Below, in pieces: positions 49,582-57,436 of a stretch of 64,000 nt of DNA; the stretch's first letter is position 1, and every line of letters begins with the position of its first letter. Under the pieces are notes generated by a model that had not been told where the DNA came from, did not search any database, and saw only the letters and a list, made by a program, of their open reading frames with translations. The position numbers and the translations under genes are program-made. The stretch comes from Arthrobacter alpinus (GTDB lineage: Bacteria > Actinomycetota > Actinomycetes > Actinomycetales > Micrococcaceae), in NCBI RefSeq assembly GCF_001445575.1, contig NZ_CP013200.1, forward strand, positions 2,480,001-2,544,000. Direction: 5' to 3'.

Positions 49582-49615
49582 GAACCGGACGTGCGACTCT
49601 CATCGCATCCGGCTC
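49582..49615 (-). mobile_element. Group II intron domain V remnant
   Basis: Read on the minus strand, a 34-nt element starts GAGCCGGATGCGAT and ends GCACGTCCGGTTC. It folds as a lower stem of 8 pairs (one G-U), a bulge, and an upper GCGAU/GUCGC stem closed by a GAGA (GNRA) loop. The catalytic AGC triad is at positions 2-4. This is the size and structure of group II intron domain V. No reverse transcriptase frame is present upstream on that strand, where a recombinase begins within 65 bp, so it is the 3' relic of an intron. Nothing else is recognisable in 49495-49678. Confidence 0.75.
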
Positions 49616-49678
49616 TCCATGTGTTATTTTTCCAAAGACGAGTGCACAAATTTCAGCAGCGGGTCCAACCTTCTGGCA

Positions 49679-50291
49679 TCATTTCGAGTCTAGGAGTTTC
49701 TTCCCGTCCGCGCGCAGTTCACCTGACGGGGAGACATGGCGGTAGAGGGTTTGCCGCGTGACGCCAAGTTCCTCGCGCAGGGCGCCGACCTTTGTTTCCT
49801 TCTGTCCCATGGCTGCCATCGCCAGGCGGACCTTTGCCGAAGTCATTTTGTAGGGTCGCCCTCCCTTTCGGCCTCGGGCCCGCGCTGAGGCCAGGCCGGC
49901 GATGGTGCGTTCGGAGATCAGGGTTCGTTCAAACTCGGCGAGGGCGGCGAAGATCCCGAAGACGAGCTTGCCGGAGGCTGTGGTGGCGTCGATGGCGGAA
50001 CCCTCGCCGGTGAGGACTTTCAGCCCGACGCCACGGTCCGTGAGGTCATGAACGGTGTTGACCAGGTGGCGCAGGTCCCGGCCCAGCCGGTCGAGCTTCG
50101 ACACCAGCAGGGTGTCCTCGTCTCGCATCCCCTTCAAACAAGCCGCAAGTTCCGGACGGTCGTCCTTCTTGCCAGAGGCCTGGTCCTCGTAGAGGTTCAA
50201 GGAATCAACCCCGGCCGCAAGGAGCCCATCTCTTTGCAGATCGGTGCTTTGTGATCCGTCTGCTTTGGACAGCCGCATAGCCAATCAGCAT
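49679..50291 (-). pseudogene. Serine recombinase/resolvase, frameshifted near start
   Basis: A small serine recombinase of the resolvase/invertase type. From ATG 50291 the usual start MLIGYA is read, then the frame breaks; the rest (RLSKADGSQSTDLQRD with the catalytic Ser, LVSKLDRLGRDLRHLV, GIFAALAEFERTLISERT, and a C-terminal helix-turn-helix GVTRQTLYRHVSP) is in another frame, open as 201 codons if TTG 50284 or ATG 50278 is used. Two bases appear lost at about 50272-50276. A protein from 50278 would lack the first beta strand, so it is probably inactive. Its ribosome site lies in the palindrome at 50299-50338. Confidence 0.75.
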
Positions 50292-50298
50292 GGCTTGT

Positions 50299-50338
50299 AC
50301 TCCTTGTCATTTATACGATCGGATAAATGACAAGGAGT
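50299..50338. repeat. 40-bp palindrome between head-to-head recombinases
   Basis: 16-bp perfect arms (ACTCCTTGTCATTTAT and complement) around an 8-bp ACGATCGG centre. Each arm carries the CAAGGAGT ribosome site of the recombinase on its side. Position and symmetry also fit a recombinase binding (res-like) site. Confidence 0.7.
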
Positions 50339-50346
50339 TCAATCGT

Positions 50347-50878
50347 ATGTTGATCGGCTAATGCGCGCGTCTCGACCACGAAACAGGATCTAGGGCGCCA
50401 ACTGGCCGCCCTAGCTAATCTGAGGGCCGGTGACGTTCTGGTGGTGCATACCTTAGACCGCCTGGGGCGGACCGTGCGCGACACCTTGAATATAATCCAC
50501 GACCTGGCCCAGCGCGGTGTGGGTGTTCGAAACCTGGCAGACCCTATCCGGGTGCATTCATCCAACCCTGACGATCCCATGGGGCAGCTGGCCGTGGTCA
50601 TGCTTGCTTTGTTTGGCCAGACGGAACGTACTTACGCCATCGAACGGGCAGCGCACGCCCGGGCCGTTGCGTCCGCTCCCGGACGGCGCACTGGCCGCCC
50701 CTCTGTCGTTTTACCGAATGATCTCGAACACGCCGCGCTGCTGCGGGCCAGCGGGAACACCATGGCGGAGATCCCCAACAAGACGGGGCTGACTCGATCC
50801 ACCTTGTACCGGCATCTACCGGCCCGAGCAGGCAACGAATGGGGCAAAAAGAATCCACAAATGGTTGCAATGCAATAA
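50347..50878 (+). pseudogene. Serine recombinase of another subfamily, broken
   Basis: Starts ATG TTG ATC GGC with AAGGAG upstream, but codon 5 is TAA at 50359 where a one-base shift would give Tyr-Ala. Then ARVSTTKQDLGRQLAALA (catalytic Ser), followed directly by NLRAGDVLVVHTLDRLGRTVRDTLN. About 40 residues normally between these parts are missing, i.e. an internal deletion. The rest (MGQLAVVMLALFGQTERTYAIERAAHARAVA and a C-terminal helix-turn-helix ending STLYRHLP) is intact in one frame. So it carries a frame break and a deletion. The subfamily differs from the recombinases at 49679 and 55358. Confidence 0.75.
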
Positions 50879-50972
50879 CTGATTGCACCGGTTAGGGCGG
50901 CTTGTTACAAAGTGAAATATCCGACACTAGGGTTTTGTCGAGCGCAGTAGTGGCCCGTGTTTGTGGGATTTG

Positions 50973-51530
50973 ATGAGGATGAGGAAGGATGACGAACGTA
51001 AATACCCGCAGGACGTCCTGGACAAAACCTTCAAGGTCAGCCAGGTCCTGAAGGGTCTGGACGGGGTGCTGGAACTTATCGGAGGAATCCTCCTCCTGGG
51101 CTCTCCCGCACAGGTGGGCTCCTTGGTCCAGATCCTGACCCGGCATGAGCTCTCCGAAGATCCCCATGACCTCGTTGCTAGGGCCCTGATGCATTTGGCG
51201 GGGACCATGACCGTCTCTGCGACCCTGTTCGGGGCCATCTACTTGTTGTTGCACGGGCTTGTGAAGATCGCCCTGATCTGGGCGGTACTCAAGGACAAAC
51301 TCTGGGCCTACCCGTGGATGATTGCCTTCCTGGGTGTTTTCATCCTTTACCAAAGCTACGAACTGGTGATTGCCTTTACTTGGGGCATGGTCTTGCTGAC
51401 CGCCTTTGACAACTTCATCGTCTGGCTCACCATGCATGAATACCGGGCCCACCGTGCAAGGACGAAGTACACGGCTCTGGACGGGCAGCCAGCCGCCGAG
51501 GGTGTGACGCAACCAGAGACAACAGGATGA
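50973..51530 (+). CDS. DUF2127 membrane protein
   Basis: A 185-residue protein of unknown function with four likely membrane segments: LDGVLELIGGILLL near the start, a segment around residues 75-105 (TVSATLFGAIYLLLHGLVKIALIWAVL), FLGVFILYQSYELVIAF, and the end FDNFIVWLTMHEYRAHRA. HGLVKIALIWAVL and the terminal WLTMHEYR are what I recognise as DUF2127. Start is uncertain: ATG 50973, ATG 50979 or TTG 50961. It lies in the island behind the broken recombinase. Confidence 0.75.
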   Translation: MRMRKDDERKYPQDVLDKTFKVSQVLKGLDGVLELIGGILLLGSPAQVGSLVQILTRHELSEDPHDLVARALMHLAGTMTVSATLFGAIYLLLHGLVKIALIWAVLKDKLWAYPWMIAFLGVFILYQSYELVIAFTWGMVLLTAFDNFIVWLTMHEYRAHRARTKYTALDGQPAAEGVTQPETTG

Positions 51531-51585
51531 TATCGGTCAAGGAATAATTGCCTCCCGATGGGATGACTGGTCAAACATCAACGCG

Positions 51586-51798
51586 ATGGGAATTCCCTGT
51601 CTGATTGCGATCTCGATGACCCTGATCGCACTCATCGCCGCGGTGATGATCGGCTTCACCCTCCTCACCCTGCGCCGCGCCCGGCACCGTGGTGCCCTGC
51701 AGGCAAAGGTGCCGCCTCTACGGAACCGCAAAGCCGATCCACAAACACACCGCGCACCGAAGCAAGGTGGCGAAGAAACCGATCACCCTCTTAACTAG
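51586..51798 (+). CDS. Small single-pass membrane protein, hypothetical
   Basis: A 70-residue frame: one hydrophobic helix at about 5-29 (CLIAISMTLIALIAAVMIGFTLLTL), then a basic stretch (RRARHRG) and a polar tail. It looks like a small membrane protein with its tail in the cytoplasm. No ribosome site is obvious before the ATG and no family is recognised. Its neighbour is the DUF2127 gene 55 bp upstream on the same strand. Confidence 0.4.
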   Translation: MGIPCLIAISMTLIALIAAVMIGFTLLTLRRARHRGALQAKVPPLRNRKADPQTHRAPKQGGEETDHPLN

Positions 51799-51889
51799 GC
51801 GGCACCCAGGAATTGCATCGAGTCCAGTCGACAGTCGGGCCATAGCCTGACCCGTCACGGTCAATGCGACACATGCAGTCGCTTAATGA

Positions 51890-51895
51890 GATTAT
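51890..51895 (+). promoter_or_regulatory. -10 box for leaderless arsR transcript
   Basis: GATTAT ends 6 nt before ATG 51902. An ArsR protein binding here would block its own promoter; no clean 12-2-12 operator is visible. Confidence 0.4.
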
Positions 51896-51901
51896 GTGCG
51901 T

Positions 51902-52264
51902 ATGAATGCAGATAAGAAGTCTTGCACATTGGATGTGGATAGCCAGTACGTGGAGTTGGCGGTGGAGATCTTTGCCATGCTGGCTGATGCCACCCGGGTG
52001 CGGATCATACTGGCCCTTCGCGACGGCGAGATGGCCGTGGGCGCGCTTGCCGAAGCCGTGGGCAAATCCCCTGCCGCCGTGTCGCAGCACCTGGCCAAAA
52101 TGCGCCTGGCCCGCATCGTGTCCACCCGCCAGGACGGGACGAAGGTCATGTACCGGTTGGAGAACGAGCACGCACGCCAGCTGGTCGCTGACGCCATTTA
52201 CCAGGCCGAGCACGCACTCGGCGGGATGCCCGCACACCACCGCGCAGGCCAGAGGACAGCATGA
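51902..52264 (+). CDS. ArsR/SmtB-family metal-responsive repressor
   Basis: A 120-residue winged-helix repressor. The core AVEIFAMLADATRVRIILALRDGEMAVGALAEAVGKSPAAVSQHLAKMRLARIVSTRQDGTKVMYRL occupies residues ~20-90. There is a single Cys near the N-terminus (KKSC), and a C-terminal HxxH-like stretch AHHRAGQ that could add metal ligands. The pattern resembles zinc, nickel or cobalt sensors of the NmtR/KmtR sort. It overlaps the CDF efflux gene by 4 nt, so it very likely controls that pump. ATG 51902 is preferred to GTG 51896. Confidence 0.87.
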   Translation: MNADKKSCTLDVDSQYVELAVEIFAMLADATRVRIILALRDGEMAVGALAEAVGKSPAAVSQHLAKMRLARIVSTRQDGTKVMYRLENEHARQLVADAIYQAEHALGGMPAHHRAGQRTA

Positions 52265-53370
52265 GCCCCGCCGGTAAGACAAACGACCACCGTCATGACG
52301 TGGAGCATGGGCACAGTCATCCCCATGATCCCCATGAGCACGGGCACCACGACGCCGACAGCCACGCCCACGCCGGACATTCTCACAAGCACCACTCCGG
52401 GTTCAAGGGGTGGCTGTTCGAGTTGTTCGTCCCGCACACCCATGACTCTGCAGACTCCATCGATGACGCCTTGGAGTCCAGTGTCAAGGGCGTCCGGGCC
52501 CTAAAGATCAGCCTCTTCATCCTGCTGGGCACCACCGTCCTGCAATTCCTGGTGGTCCTCATCAGCGGTTCAGTGGCGCTGCTGGCGGATACCATCCACA
52601 ATTTCTCCGATGCCCTGACGGCCGTCCCGTTGTGGATTGCCTTCATCCTGGGCCGCCGCGCCGCAACCCGCCGCTACACCTTTGGGTTCGGGCGGGCCGA
52701 GGACCTCGCCGGCCTGTTCATCGTTGCGGTGGTCGCGCTGTCCGCCGTAGTTGCGGCCTGGCAGTCCATCGACCGGCTGTTCCATCCGCAACCTCTGCAC
52801 AATCTGTGGTGGGTGCTGGCCGCCGGCGTCATTGGCTTCGCCGGGAACGAGGCCGTGGCCGTCTACCGGATCAGGGTGGGCCGGCAGATCGGTTCCGCGG
52901 CACTCGTGGCCGACGGCGTCCATGCTCGGATCGACGGGTTCACCTCGCTGGCCGTGGTGCTCGGTGCCGGCGGAGTCATGCTCGGCTTCCCACTGGCCGA
53001 TCCGATCGTGGGCCTGCTCATTTCAGCGGCCATCATCGCCCTGCTGTGGGGCACCGTCAAAAGCATCGGCCGGCGGTTGATGGACGGGATCGAGCCCGGG
53101 CTCGTGGACCGTGCCGAATCAGCCCTGGCCAGCACGCCGGGAGTCCTGGCCGTGGACAACGTCCAGCTGCGGTGGGTGGGGCATCGGCTCCAGGGCGCCG
53201 CCACAGTGGTGGTGGTCGACGCCGCGTTGTCGGTGGTAGGTGAAATCATCCATTCCGCCGAACACCGGATTGGCCATGCCCTGCCGAAACTTGACCACTT
53301 CGCCATCCGTCCGACGACTGTCACAGAGGGGCCTGATCATGTCGGCGCGCAGCAGCCACATGGGCACTAA
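52261..53370 (+). CDS. Cation diffusion facilitator (Zn/Co/Cd/Ni efflux)
   Basis: A 369-residue CDF family exporter. Residues ~11-48 are very His-rich (many HxH pairs), a likely metal-collecting loop; the C-terminus also ends in HGH. Six membrane helices follow. TM2 has HNFSDALTAVP and TM5 has HARIDGFTSLAV, supplying His and Asp of the transport site. FGFGRAEDLAGLF is the conserved loop. A cytoplasmic domain (VDNVQLRWVGHRL) dimerises. His in TM2 (HxxxD rather than DxxxD) points to zinc over manganese. Controlled by the upstream ArsR by overlap. Confidence 0.92.
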   Translation: MSPAGKTNDHRHDVEHGHSHPHDPHEHGHHDADSHAHAGHSHKHHSGFKGWLFELFVPHTHDSADSIDDALESSVKGVRALKISLFILLGTTVLQFLVVLISGSVALLADTIHNFSDALTAVPLWIAFILGRRAATRRYTFGFGRAEDLAGLFIVAVVALSAVVAAWQSIDRLFHPQPLHNLWWVLAAGVIGFAGNEAVAVYRIRVGRQIGSAALVADGVHARIDGFTSLAVVLGAGGVMLGFPLADPIVGLLISAAIIALLWGTVKSIGRRLMDGIEPGLVDRAESALASTPGVLAVDNVQLRWVGHRLQGAATVVVVDAALSVVGEIIHSAEHRIGHALPKLDHFAIRPTTVTEGPDHVGAQQPHGH

Positions 53371-53392
53371 GCCGCCCGAGGAGGCGGAAGCC

Positions 53393-53503
53393 ATGGCTGA
53401 AGCACTCGAGATGCAGTCCCGCATCCCCGGTCGCGGCAGCTTCACGGTAGCCAGGGATGCGGCGGCCATGCTTGGGGTGTTCGGCGGAACGCTGCACTGT
53501 TAA
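53393..53503 (+). other. Possible small ORF after CDF gene
   Basis: 36 codons (MAEALEMQSRIPGRGSFTVA...) with GAGGAGGCGGAAGCC just upstream. No homologue is recognised. The good ribosome site is the only support. It could also be part of the CDF 3' region without function. Confidence 0.25.
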
Positions 53504-53613
53504 GTAGAAAGTGGCGGCTGCCGTAAACAGGGGCTGCACTTATCGCGGACGGAACCCAAGAATCCGCTTCGAGGGTGAGGTGAGGCTCGGGAAATCATGC
53601 CGCTTTCGGTTGG

Positions 53614-54992
53614 CTATGCCCCGGTGATGGTGAGCCACAGGCCTATGGCCCCGGCGATGCACATGAGCCCGGTTGTTCCCCAGCCCCAGGGTCGCGGCCA
53701 GTTTTCCATTTCGGTACTCGCCCATTAGCTTTCTGTCGCGGGCGATGAGCATTGTCACGATCAGGAATGGTCCGGCGGCAATGCCGTTAACGATCGCGCT
53801 GAGCACGAGTAGAGCGAAGGGGTCCGTGACCAAGACACTGAGTAGGATTCCTAGGATTGTGCCCGCGGCGAGAAGCGAATAGAAAAGGGGCGCATTCTTC
53901 AGGCTGCGTTGCAGACCCCAATTCTTGCCCAACAGTCCGGCCATCCCAGCAGAGCCGGAGGCTGCAAGTACGGGCACAGCCAGGATGCCGGATCCGATGA
54001 ACCCGGCAGCGAACAGTAGAGTCGAGGCGCCCCCTGCGATGGGCTGGAGTGCTTTCGCGGCATCCGCTGCGCTGGTGATTCTTGTTCCGTGGATGCCAAG
54101 TGTCGCGGCGGTGGCGGCAATAATGGCGAACATGACGAGGACGGAGAACGCCATGCCGCTAAATACGTCGACACGGCTGTTGCGCTGTTTGCGTTTGGCC
54201 CCCGGTTTGCCCCGGTCCCTATGGGAGGGGGCGTCGTCGCCCCCGAGTTCCTCGCCCCGCATTTCTTCGATCCGGTGCGCGCTCTGCCAGAAAAACAGGT
54301 ACGGGGGTGATGGTGGTGCCCAGCACAGCCACGGCCAATCCTAGGTAGCCGGGTTCGAATCGAAGCTGCAGACCGAGCATGCCCTGGAGTGCGTCGGGCC
54401 AATTGACGTTCGCGGCGAACAGCACGGCTACATAGGCCAATAGTGCCAGGCACAAGTACTTGAAGATTCTGGCAATCGCTTCGAAGGAGCCCACGATCAA
54501 GGTGGTCCCGATGGCGGCCCCGGCGATCGCACTCCACAAGGGTGCCGGCCCGGCACCGAGAAGCTGAACACCGTCACCGATGGCCACAAGGTCGGCAGCT
54601 ATATTGAGGGTATTGGCCACGAGGAGGGCCGCGATAAGCACCCCGATGACTATGCTGGGCTGGCGTCCAAACTTGACCCTGACAAGTAAACCAAGACTTT
54701 TCCCGGTCGCCAACGCCGTGCGGTCACAGATTTCCTGCACCGCCATCATCAACGGCAGGGTAAGCGGCACGGTCCACAGCATGGAGTTCGAATAGGTGGC
54801 ACCCGCCTGCGCATACGTCGCGATTCCTGACGGGTCATCATCGGAGGCGCCCGTCACAAGGCCCGGACCAAGGATCGAAAGGTAACGCACCACCGGTGAA
54901 CGCTTCTTCGTGCGCGCCCCGGTTGCCTCGTCGGTCGCCGCCTCGTTCCCGAAGGGTTGGGGGTCCTCGGTTGATGCGCTGTCCGCGTCCAT
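53614..54992 (-). pseudogene. Nramp-family divalent metal transporter, two frameshifts
   Basis: An Nramp-type proton-coupled divalent metal importer. From ATG 54992: a ~35-residue tail, then LGPGLVTGASDDDPSGIATYAQAGA, the TM1 metal-binding region in its DDDPSG variant, and several helices up to AVLGTTITP. The frame then breaks at about 54302 (one extra base; the next frame reads YLFFWQSAHRIEEMRGEE) and again at about 53684 (one extra base before WGTTGLMCIAGAIGLWLTITGA). Removing both bases gives about 458 residues, a normal size. Two independent lesions suggest real decay. It is convergent with the CDF gene. Confidence 0.75.
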
Positions 54993-55357
54993 AACACTCC
55001 CTGAGGATGACCCCTGCTGGTGATGTCATCGTACGCCTTCAGCTCCACGATGACCTAGGTCTTGAAGACAGCACCCGCCCGACCACCCGACCACCTGTGG
55101 CGGGTGTGGCCCATCACGAACAGGGGTCGGGGATCACGTAGCGCAAGCTTTCACCAAGGTGGTTCCCACCTCCGTGCTCTATAGCAAACGACCGTTTTTG
55201 AAACACCCTGATTGCTTTCCCCTTTGGCCTGTGACTGATCGTTCCGAATGGCGGCCAAATCGCAGCCTAAATGGCGACTCCGTCAGCATCTAACGTCTTG
55301 CACGACATCGGATTCTAGACACTTAGGTTATGAGACACCACAGGTCGGATTCTTAGA
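54993..55357. other. Non-coding stretch between nramp and a recombinase fragment
   Basis: No supportable gene. There is a CACCCGCC/GGCGGGTG hairpin at 55072-55106 and two AATGGCG repeats around 55250-55280. I looked for a manganese riboswitch upstream of the Nramp gene and saw none. Confidence 0.5.
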
Positions 55358-55844
55358 GTGAACCGGCCACAACTTGCCGCGTGCCTGAAAGCGCTACGTG
55401 ACGGAGACACCTTGTTGGTATGGAAGCTCGACCGACTCGGCCGGGACCTGCGTCACCTGGTGAATACCCTCCATGACCTCACGAACCGAGGCATCAGCCT
55501 GAAAGTACCTTACCGGGGAAGGCGCCGCAATCGATACCACCACGGCTTCAGGCAAACTTGTCTTCGGGATCTTCGCAGCACTGGCCGAGTTTGAGCGGGA
55601 ACTCATCTCCGAACGCACCATCTCCGGACTCGCCTCCACCCTCGCGTGCGGGCGCAAGGGCGGACGGCCCTGCAAGATGACCGCGGCCAAGGTTCGACTG
55701 GCCCTGGCCTCCATGGGACCACCTGAAACAAAGGTCGGTGACCTATGCGTAGAACTTGGCATCACCCGCCAGCCCCTCTATCGCCACGTTTCCCCGACCG
55801 GAGATCTCCGAGCCGACGGACAGAAACTCTTCAGCTCAAAGTAG
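55358..55844 (+). pseudogene. Serine recombinase fragment, truncated and frameshifted
   Basis: Lacks the N-terminal catalytic part. It begins at NRPQLAACLKALRDGDTLLVWKLDRLGRDLRHLVNTLHDL, then a one-base insertion at about 55507 shifts the frame, after which GEGAAIDTTTASGKLVFGIFAALAEFERELISERT and the helix-turn-helix GITRQPLYRHVSP follow to TAG at 55842-55844. Its sequence is close to the recombinase at 49679 (same ISERT, KGGRP and YRHVSP blocks), so the two are paralogues of one element type. No function is expected. Confidence 0.75.
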
Positions 55845-55866
55845 GGTGTCCAATCTGGGGCCTCCT

Positions 55867-55982
55867 GTGCAGAGGAGTACTAAGCAGAAGTGACTTTAGT
55901 GCAGAGGAGTACTGAAAAACTAGTGCTCAACACTCGCCTGCACAACCCCGGAAACAAGAGGCCCCCTGTGCAGCCGAGTACT
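55867..55982. repeat. Three direct copies of a GTGCAG-GAGTACT motif
   Basis: GTGCAGAGGAGTACT at 55867-55881 and 55899-55913, and GTGCAGCCGAGTACT at 55968-55982, spaced 32 and 69 bp. They sit right after the recombinase fragment and could be binding subsites or element ends. Confidence 0.55.
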
Positions 55983-55992
55983 GAAAATGACA

Positions 55993-56271
55993 CAGGCACT
56001 AGAACACGTCGGGGCAGCAGACCCTGGCTCGTTGAGGGCGGTACTGGCGTGCGCGGGTAGCGCGGAGTTGGAGCCTTGCCGACTGACTCTCACGTGTTGC
56101 CCTGTTGATTCGCCGTACTCACGTTGGGCCGTGAGCCCTTCCGGTCCGGGCCCGTCCGTTCTGCCGTCGTGTGTCCAGTTAATGTCGTTATGAGCGGTTT
56201 TCTGGGCTTGTAAGTGGCATTATCTGGACACTGACCGGGGAGTCAGGCACTAGGACACGTCGCGGCAGCAA
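55993..56271. repeat. 251-bp segment bracketed by 28-bp repeats
   Basis: CAGGCACTAGAACACGTC at 55993 recurs as CAGGCACTAGGACACGTC at 56244 (about 26 of 28 positions shared). The right island-boundary repeat lies inside. Suggests a local duplication. No gene is supportable in 55845-56465. Confidence 0.5.
56140..56248. repeat. Island boundary direct repeat, right copy
   Basis: 109 bp matching 49381-49494. Contains the GTGTCCAG/CTGGACAC hairpin at 56171-56231, identical in both arms to the left copy. Confidence 0.85.
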
Positions 56272-56337
56272 GAATCGGCGCACGGAGTACAGCGCGGAGG
56301 GCAGGGCGGAATACAGGGCGGAGGACAAACGTGCATG

Positions 56338-56379
56338 AAAAAGCCCGGTGCCGATACCTTTTCGGGTATTGACACCGGG
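56338..56379 (-). terminator. ctaA terminator
   Basis: On the minus strand, CCCGGTGTCAATACC pairs with GGTATCGGCACCGGG (two mismatches) followed by CTTTTT. Confidence 0.75.
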
Positions 56380-56465
56380 CCCTAAAGCAGCAGTCTGTGC
56401 AGGGGCTGTGCCGCCGTGACACTATCGGCCACGAGCCTCTGGGTCCGCGGCACTGGAGCAGGAGG

Positions 56466-57422
56466 CTACTTGAGTTGAACTTGGTCCTTGCCGCGGCAGA
56501 GCGCCACATCAATCATGTTGGTGGCGACGGAGAGCATGAGCGAGGCTCCGAACATGTGGACCACTACGAGGAGGATCGGGATGCCGGTGAAGTACTGCCA
56601 GTATCCAATAACGCCCTGGAACAGCACCGAGACGAAAAGGATCAAGGATGCGTTTCGGAGGATATCGCCCTTGCCGTTGCGCCATAGCAAAATGACCAGC
56701 AGCAACGCCGTCGCCACGAGCACGTAGACGGGGACGGCGTGCATGCGAGTCACAAGGTAGCCGTCCAATTCCATACGCGGCGAGGTGGCATCGCCTGAGT
56801 GTGGACCGGAACCTGTAACCAAAGTGCCCAACACTACTGCCAGATAACTGGCCACGGCGGCGATGACACTTAGCTGGCGGATGAGGGGCTTGGCGCGCGG
56901 AACGTCATTGGGTCCCGAAGCACCCGTACGGCCGTAGGTCCTGTTGACCATCAGCATGGAGACCACCACCAGCGCGGCAGAGACCAGGAAGTGCAGGCTC
57001 ACAACATAAGGGTTCAGGCCCGAGAGCACTGTGATACCGCCAATAATGGCTTGGGCGGGGATGACGGCGAGCAGGCCAAACGCCAACCAGAATAGATCCT
57101 TACGTTCGTGGCGCAGGTTCCAGAGCAAGATCAGCAGGACCAAAGCGACGGCGGCGAGTCCAAAAGTGAGCGTGCGGTTGACGAATTCAATGACTCCGTG
57201 GATGCCCATCGCGGGCGTATTCGTCAAGGACTCCGCCGTGCACTTGGGCCAGGTCGGGCAACCCAGCCCCGAGCCGGTAACTCGCACCACACCACCGGAG
57301 ATGATCAAGATGCCTTGGCCGATCAAGGAGGCGATGCTGAGGCGCTTGATGGCGGGGGTGATGGTCGTGGGCAATTTCTGGGCAAAGTTGCGCAGGGCTA
57401 CTGCGGTACTGCTTTGACTCAC
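56466..57422 (-). CDS. ctaA: Heme A synthase (COX15/CtaA)
   Basis: Oxidises the heme O methyl group to formyl, making heme A for aa3-type oxidase; membrane protein. The 318-residue protein has about eight helices in two related four-helix halves. SGGVVRVTGSGLGCPTWPKC contains the paired Cys of the first loop, IHGVIEFVNRTL a heme-ligand His, VSLHFLVSAALV, and TRMHAVPVYV and VVHMFGASLML the later His. GTG 57422 has AAAGG upstream and follows the ABC permease stop; ATG 57446 is the alternative. It belongs functionally with ctaB. Confidence 0.93.
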   Translation of the reverse strand: MSQSSTAVALRNFAQKLPTTITPAIKRLSIASLIGQGILIISGGVVRVTGSGLGCPTWPKCTAESLTNTPAMGIHGVIEFVNRTLTFGLAAVALVLLILLWNLRHERKDLFWLAFGLLAVIPAQAIIGGITVLSGLNPYVVSLHFLVSAALVVVSMLMVNRTYGRTGASGPNDVPRAKPLIRQLSVIAAVASYLAVVLGTLVTGSGPHSGDATSPRMELDGYLVTRMHAVPVYVLVATALLLVILLWRNGKGDILRNASLILFVSVLFQGVIGYWQYFTGIPILLVVVHMFGASLMLSVATNMIDVALCRGKDQVQLK

Positions 57423-57436
57423 TTCGGTGTCGCCTT

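Noticed and set aside
54993..55150. Possible manganese riboswitch upstream of the Nramp gene
   Set aside because: No conserved paired loops of the yybP-ykoY type seen on the minus strand.
55867..55982. CRISPR-like direct repeats
   Set aside because: Only three 15-bp copies with uneven spacing (32 and 69 bp) and no cas genes.
55987..56193. 68-codon plus-strand frame near the island edge
   Set aside because: Crosses the boundary repeat, no ribosome site, no protein family.
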